A stretch of 64,000 bases of DNA, from the NCBI RefSeq assembly GCF_001714725.1, contig NZ_CP016447.1:3653501-3717500 (forward strand), in the 5' to 3' direction. Under the pieces are notes generated by a model that saw only the letters and a program-made list of their open reading frames with translations, had not been told where the DNA came from and did no database searches. This document shows positions 62,902-64,000 of this stretch, one piece after another. Source of the stretch: Acidovorax sp. RAC01. GTDB taxonomy: Bacteria > Pseudomonadota > Gammaproteobacteria > Burkholderiales > Burkholderiaceae_C. Position numbers and translations under genes: made by a program. Each line of letters begins with the position of its first letter. Positions within the stretch are counted from its first letter, which is position 1.

Positions 62902-64000
62902 ATGTTTGTTCACTTGCGCCTGCACACCGAGTTTTCCGTCGTTGACGGCACCAACCGTATCGATGAGGTGGCCAAGGCCGCCGCCCGGGATGGACAGCCC
63001 GCGCTGGCCATCACCGATCTCAACAACCTTTTCGGCGCCATCAAGTTCTACAAGGAGACGCGCGGCAAGGGCGTCAAGCCCATTCTGGGGGCGGAGATTT
63101 TTGTGGAGGGCGAGGCGGGCGCTGCGCCTGCCCGCTTCATCGTGCTGGTGCAAAGCCGCCAGGGCTACCTGAACCTGTCTGAATTGCTGGCACGCGCCTG
63201 GACGCGCAACATCGTCAAGAACGTGGCGGTGTGCACCTGGGCGTGGATCGAGGAACTGGGCGAAGGCCTCATCGCCCTGGCCGGCGCGCAGGCCGGGCCG
63301 GTAGGGCAGGCGCTGCTCAAGGGAGACGACCAGGGCGCCGCCGACGTGGCATTGCGCATGGCCGGGATATTTCCTCACCGCTTTTACATCGAGCTGCAGC
63401 GTGCGGGCCGTGTGGATGACGAAAGCCACGTCATCGCGGCGGCCCAGCTGGCAGCCCGCCTGAACCTGCCTGTGGTGGCCACGCACCCGGTGCAGTTTGC
63501 GACCGCTGACGACTACGAAGCGCATGAGGCCCGGGTCTGCATCGCCGAGGGCGAGATCCTGGCCAACCCTCGCCGCGTGCGCAAGTTCACGCGCGACCAG
63601 TATTTCAAATCAGCCTCCGAGATGGAGGCGCTCTTTGCCGACGTGCCGTCTGCGATCGCAAACACCGTTGAGATTGCCCAGCGCTGCAACCTGACGCTGG
63701 TGCTGGGCAAGCCACAGTTGCCAGACTTCCCGACGCCCAACGGCATGCCTATTGATGAGTATTTTCGGGTGGCATCGTTCGAGGGACTGGAAGAGCGCCT
63801 TGCGCTGCTTTTTCCAAAACCTGCGGAGCGCGATGCCCAGCGGCCCCGTTACGTGGAGCGCCTGGAGTTCGAGATTGGCACCATCCTGAAGATGGGGTTT
63901 CCGGGCTACTTCCTCATCGTGGGCGATTTCATCCAGTGGGCCAAGAACAACGGCTGCCCCGTGGGGCCCGGCCGGGGGTCCGGTGCAGGCTCGCTGGTGG
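62902..64000 (+). CDS. dnaE: DNA polymerase III subunit alpha, 5' part
   Basis: The first 366 codons, cut by the window edge. PHP domain at the N-terminus (FVHLRLHTEFSVVDGTNRID, then LAITDLNNLFGAIKFYK), followed by the start of the polymerase domain (ERLEFEIGTILKMGFPGYF and GCPVGPGRGSGAGSLV). Replicative polymerase of the chromosome. Typical length would be about 1160-1180 residues. Confidence 0.95.
   Translation, partial: MFVHLRLHTEFSVVDGTNRIDEVAKAAARDGQPALAITDLNNLFGAIKFYKETRGKGVKPILGAEIFVEGEAGAAPARFIVLVQSRQGYLNLSELLARAWTRNIVKNVAVCTWAWIEELGEGLIALAGAQAGPVGQALLKGDDQGAADVALRMAGIFPHRFYIELQRAGRVDDESHVIAAAQLAARLNLPVVATHPVQFATADDYEAHEARVCIAEGEILANPRRVRKFTRDQYFKSASEMEALFADVPSAIANTVEIAQRCNLTLVLGKPQLPDFPTPNGMPIDEYFRVASFEGLEERLALLFPKPAERDAQRPRYVERLEFEIGTILKMGFPGYFLIVGDFIQWAKNNGCPVGPGRGSGAGSLV

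Overview
The window looks like a chromosomal segment of a beta-proteobacterium of the Burkholderiales, most likely family Comamonadaceae (Acidovorax-like). The grounds are the GC-rich core genes on the right (2-oxoglutarate dehydrogenase complex, zapE, a PP2C phosphatase, a YoaA-type helicase, bamD, dnaE), their order, and intergenic hairpin repeats of a style I associate with that family. This is an inference from gene content; no 16S rRNA gene is present.

Layout. 1-7.9 kb is a transposon-rich zone: two complete IS3-family elements, an IS66-family element, remnants of IS481 and IS256 elements, and between them a divergent metal-response pair (two-HMA cation transporter and CadR/PbrR-type MerR regulator) with its operator. 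7.9-23.3 kb is a catabolic and uptake cluster. It holds a complete branched-chain-amino-acid-type ABC transporter (livG, livH, livM, binding protein, livF), an acyl-CoA ligase inside the transporter operon, an acyl-CoA dehydrogenase, enoyl-CoA hydratase, SDR dehydrogenase, thiolase, CaiB/AMACR-type enzyme, PaaK-like protein, MBL hydrolase and a TetR regulator. An 18-bp perfect palindrome and a degenerate copy mark probable TetR operators at two promoters. The enzyme set fits uptake, CoA activation and beta-oxidation of an unknown, perhaps 2-methyl-branched, carboxylate.

23.3-49.57 kb is a composite mobile region. It starts at a truncated membrane-protein gene, broken within a few bases of a multi-repeat array that resembles a Tn7-like end. 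Then comes a cluster of conflict-type genes on the minus strand: TIR (ThsB-like), caspase-like protease and a small RyR-like protein in one tightly coupled operon; a second caspase-like protein coupled to an alpha/beta hydrolase; and two membrane-anchored proteins, one with a predicted TIR/SLOG-like cytoplasmic domain. IS630 and IS3 elements follow, then a stop-interrupted HTH/GIY-YIG-like gene, a MOBQ-type oriT, a short MobA/MobL relaxase, a 44-bp perfect palindrome, a P4-type integrase homologue that has lost its catalytic residues, an unknown AT-rich gene, AlpA and DUF3987-type genes, an IS481 element with 6-bp target duplication, and an SOS-box-led umuDC operon. It ends with an active-looking tyrosine integrase beside a 3' tRNA-Lys fragment, which marks the right attachment site of an integrated element. 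The intact tRNA should lie to the left, outside this window.

49.6-64 kb is ordinary core chromosome: AI-2E family transporter, sucA-odhB-lpdA, zapE, an unknown exported protein, a PP2C phosphatase, yoaA/dinG, bamD and the 5' part of dnaE.

The most interesting locus is the TIR-caspase-RyR operon (25150-26792) together with the adjacent caspase/hydrolase/membrane genes (27438-32174). It has the architecture of a nucleotide-signalling, protease-executed antiphage system, related to but larger than known Thoeris-caspase arrangements.
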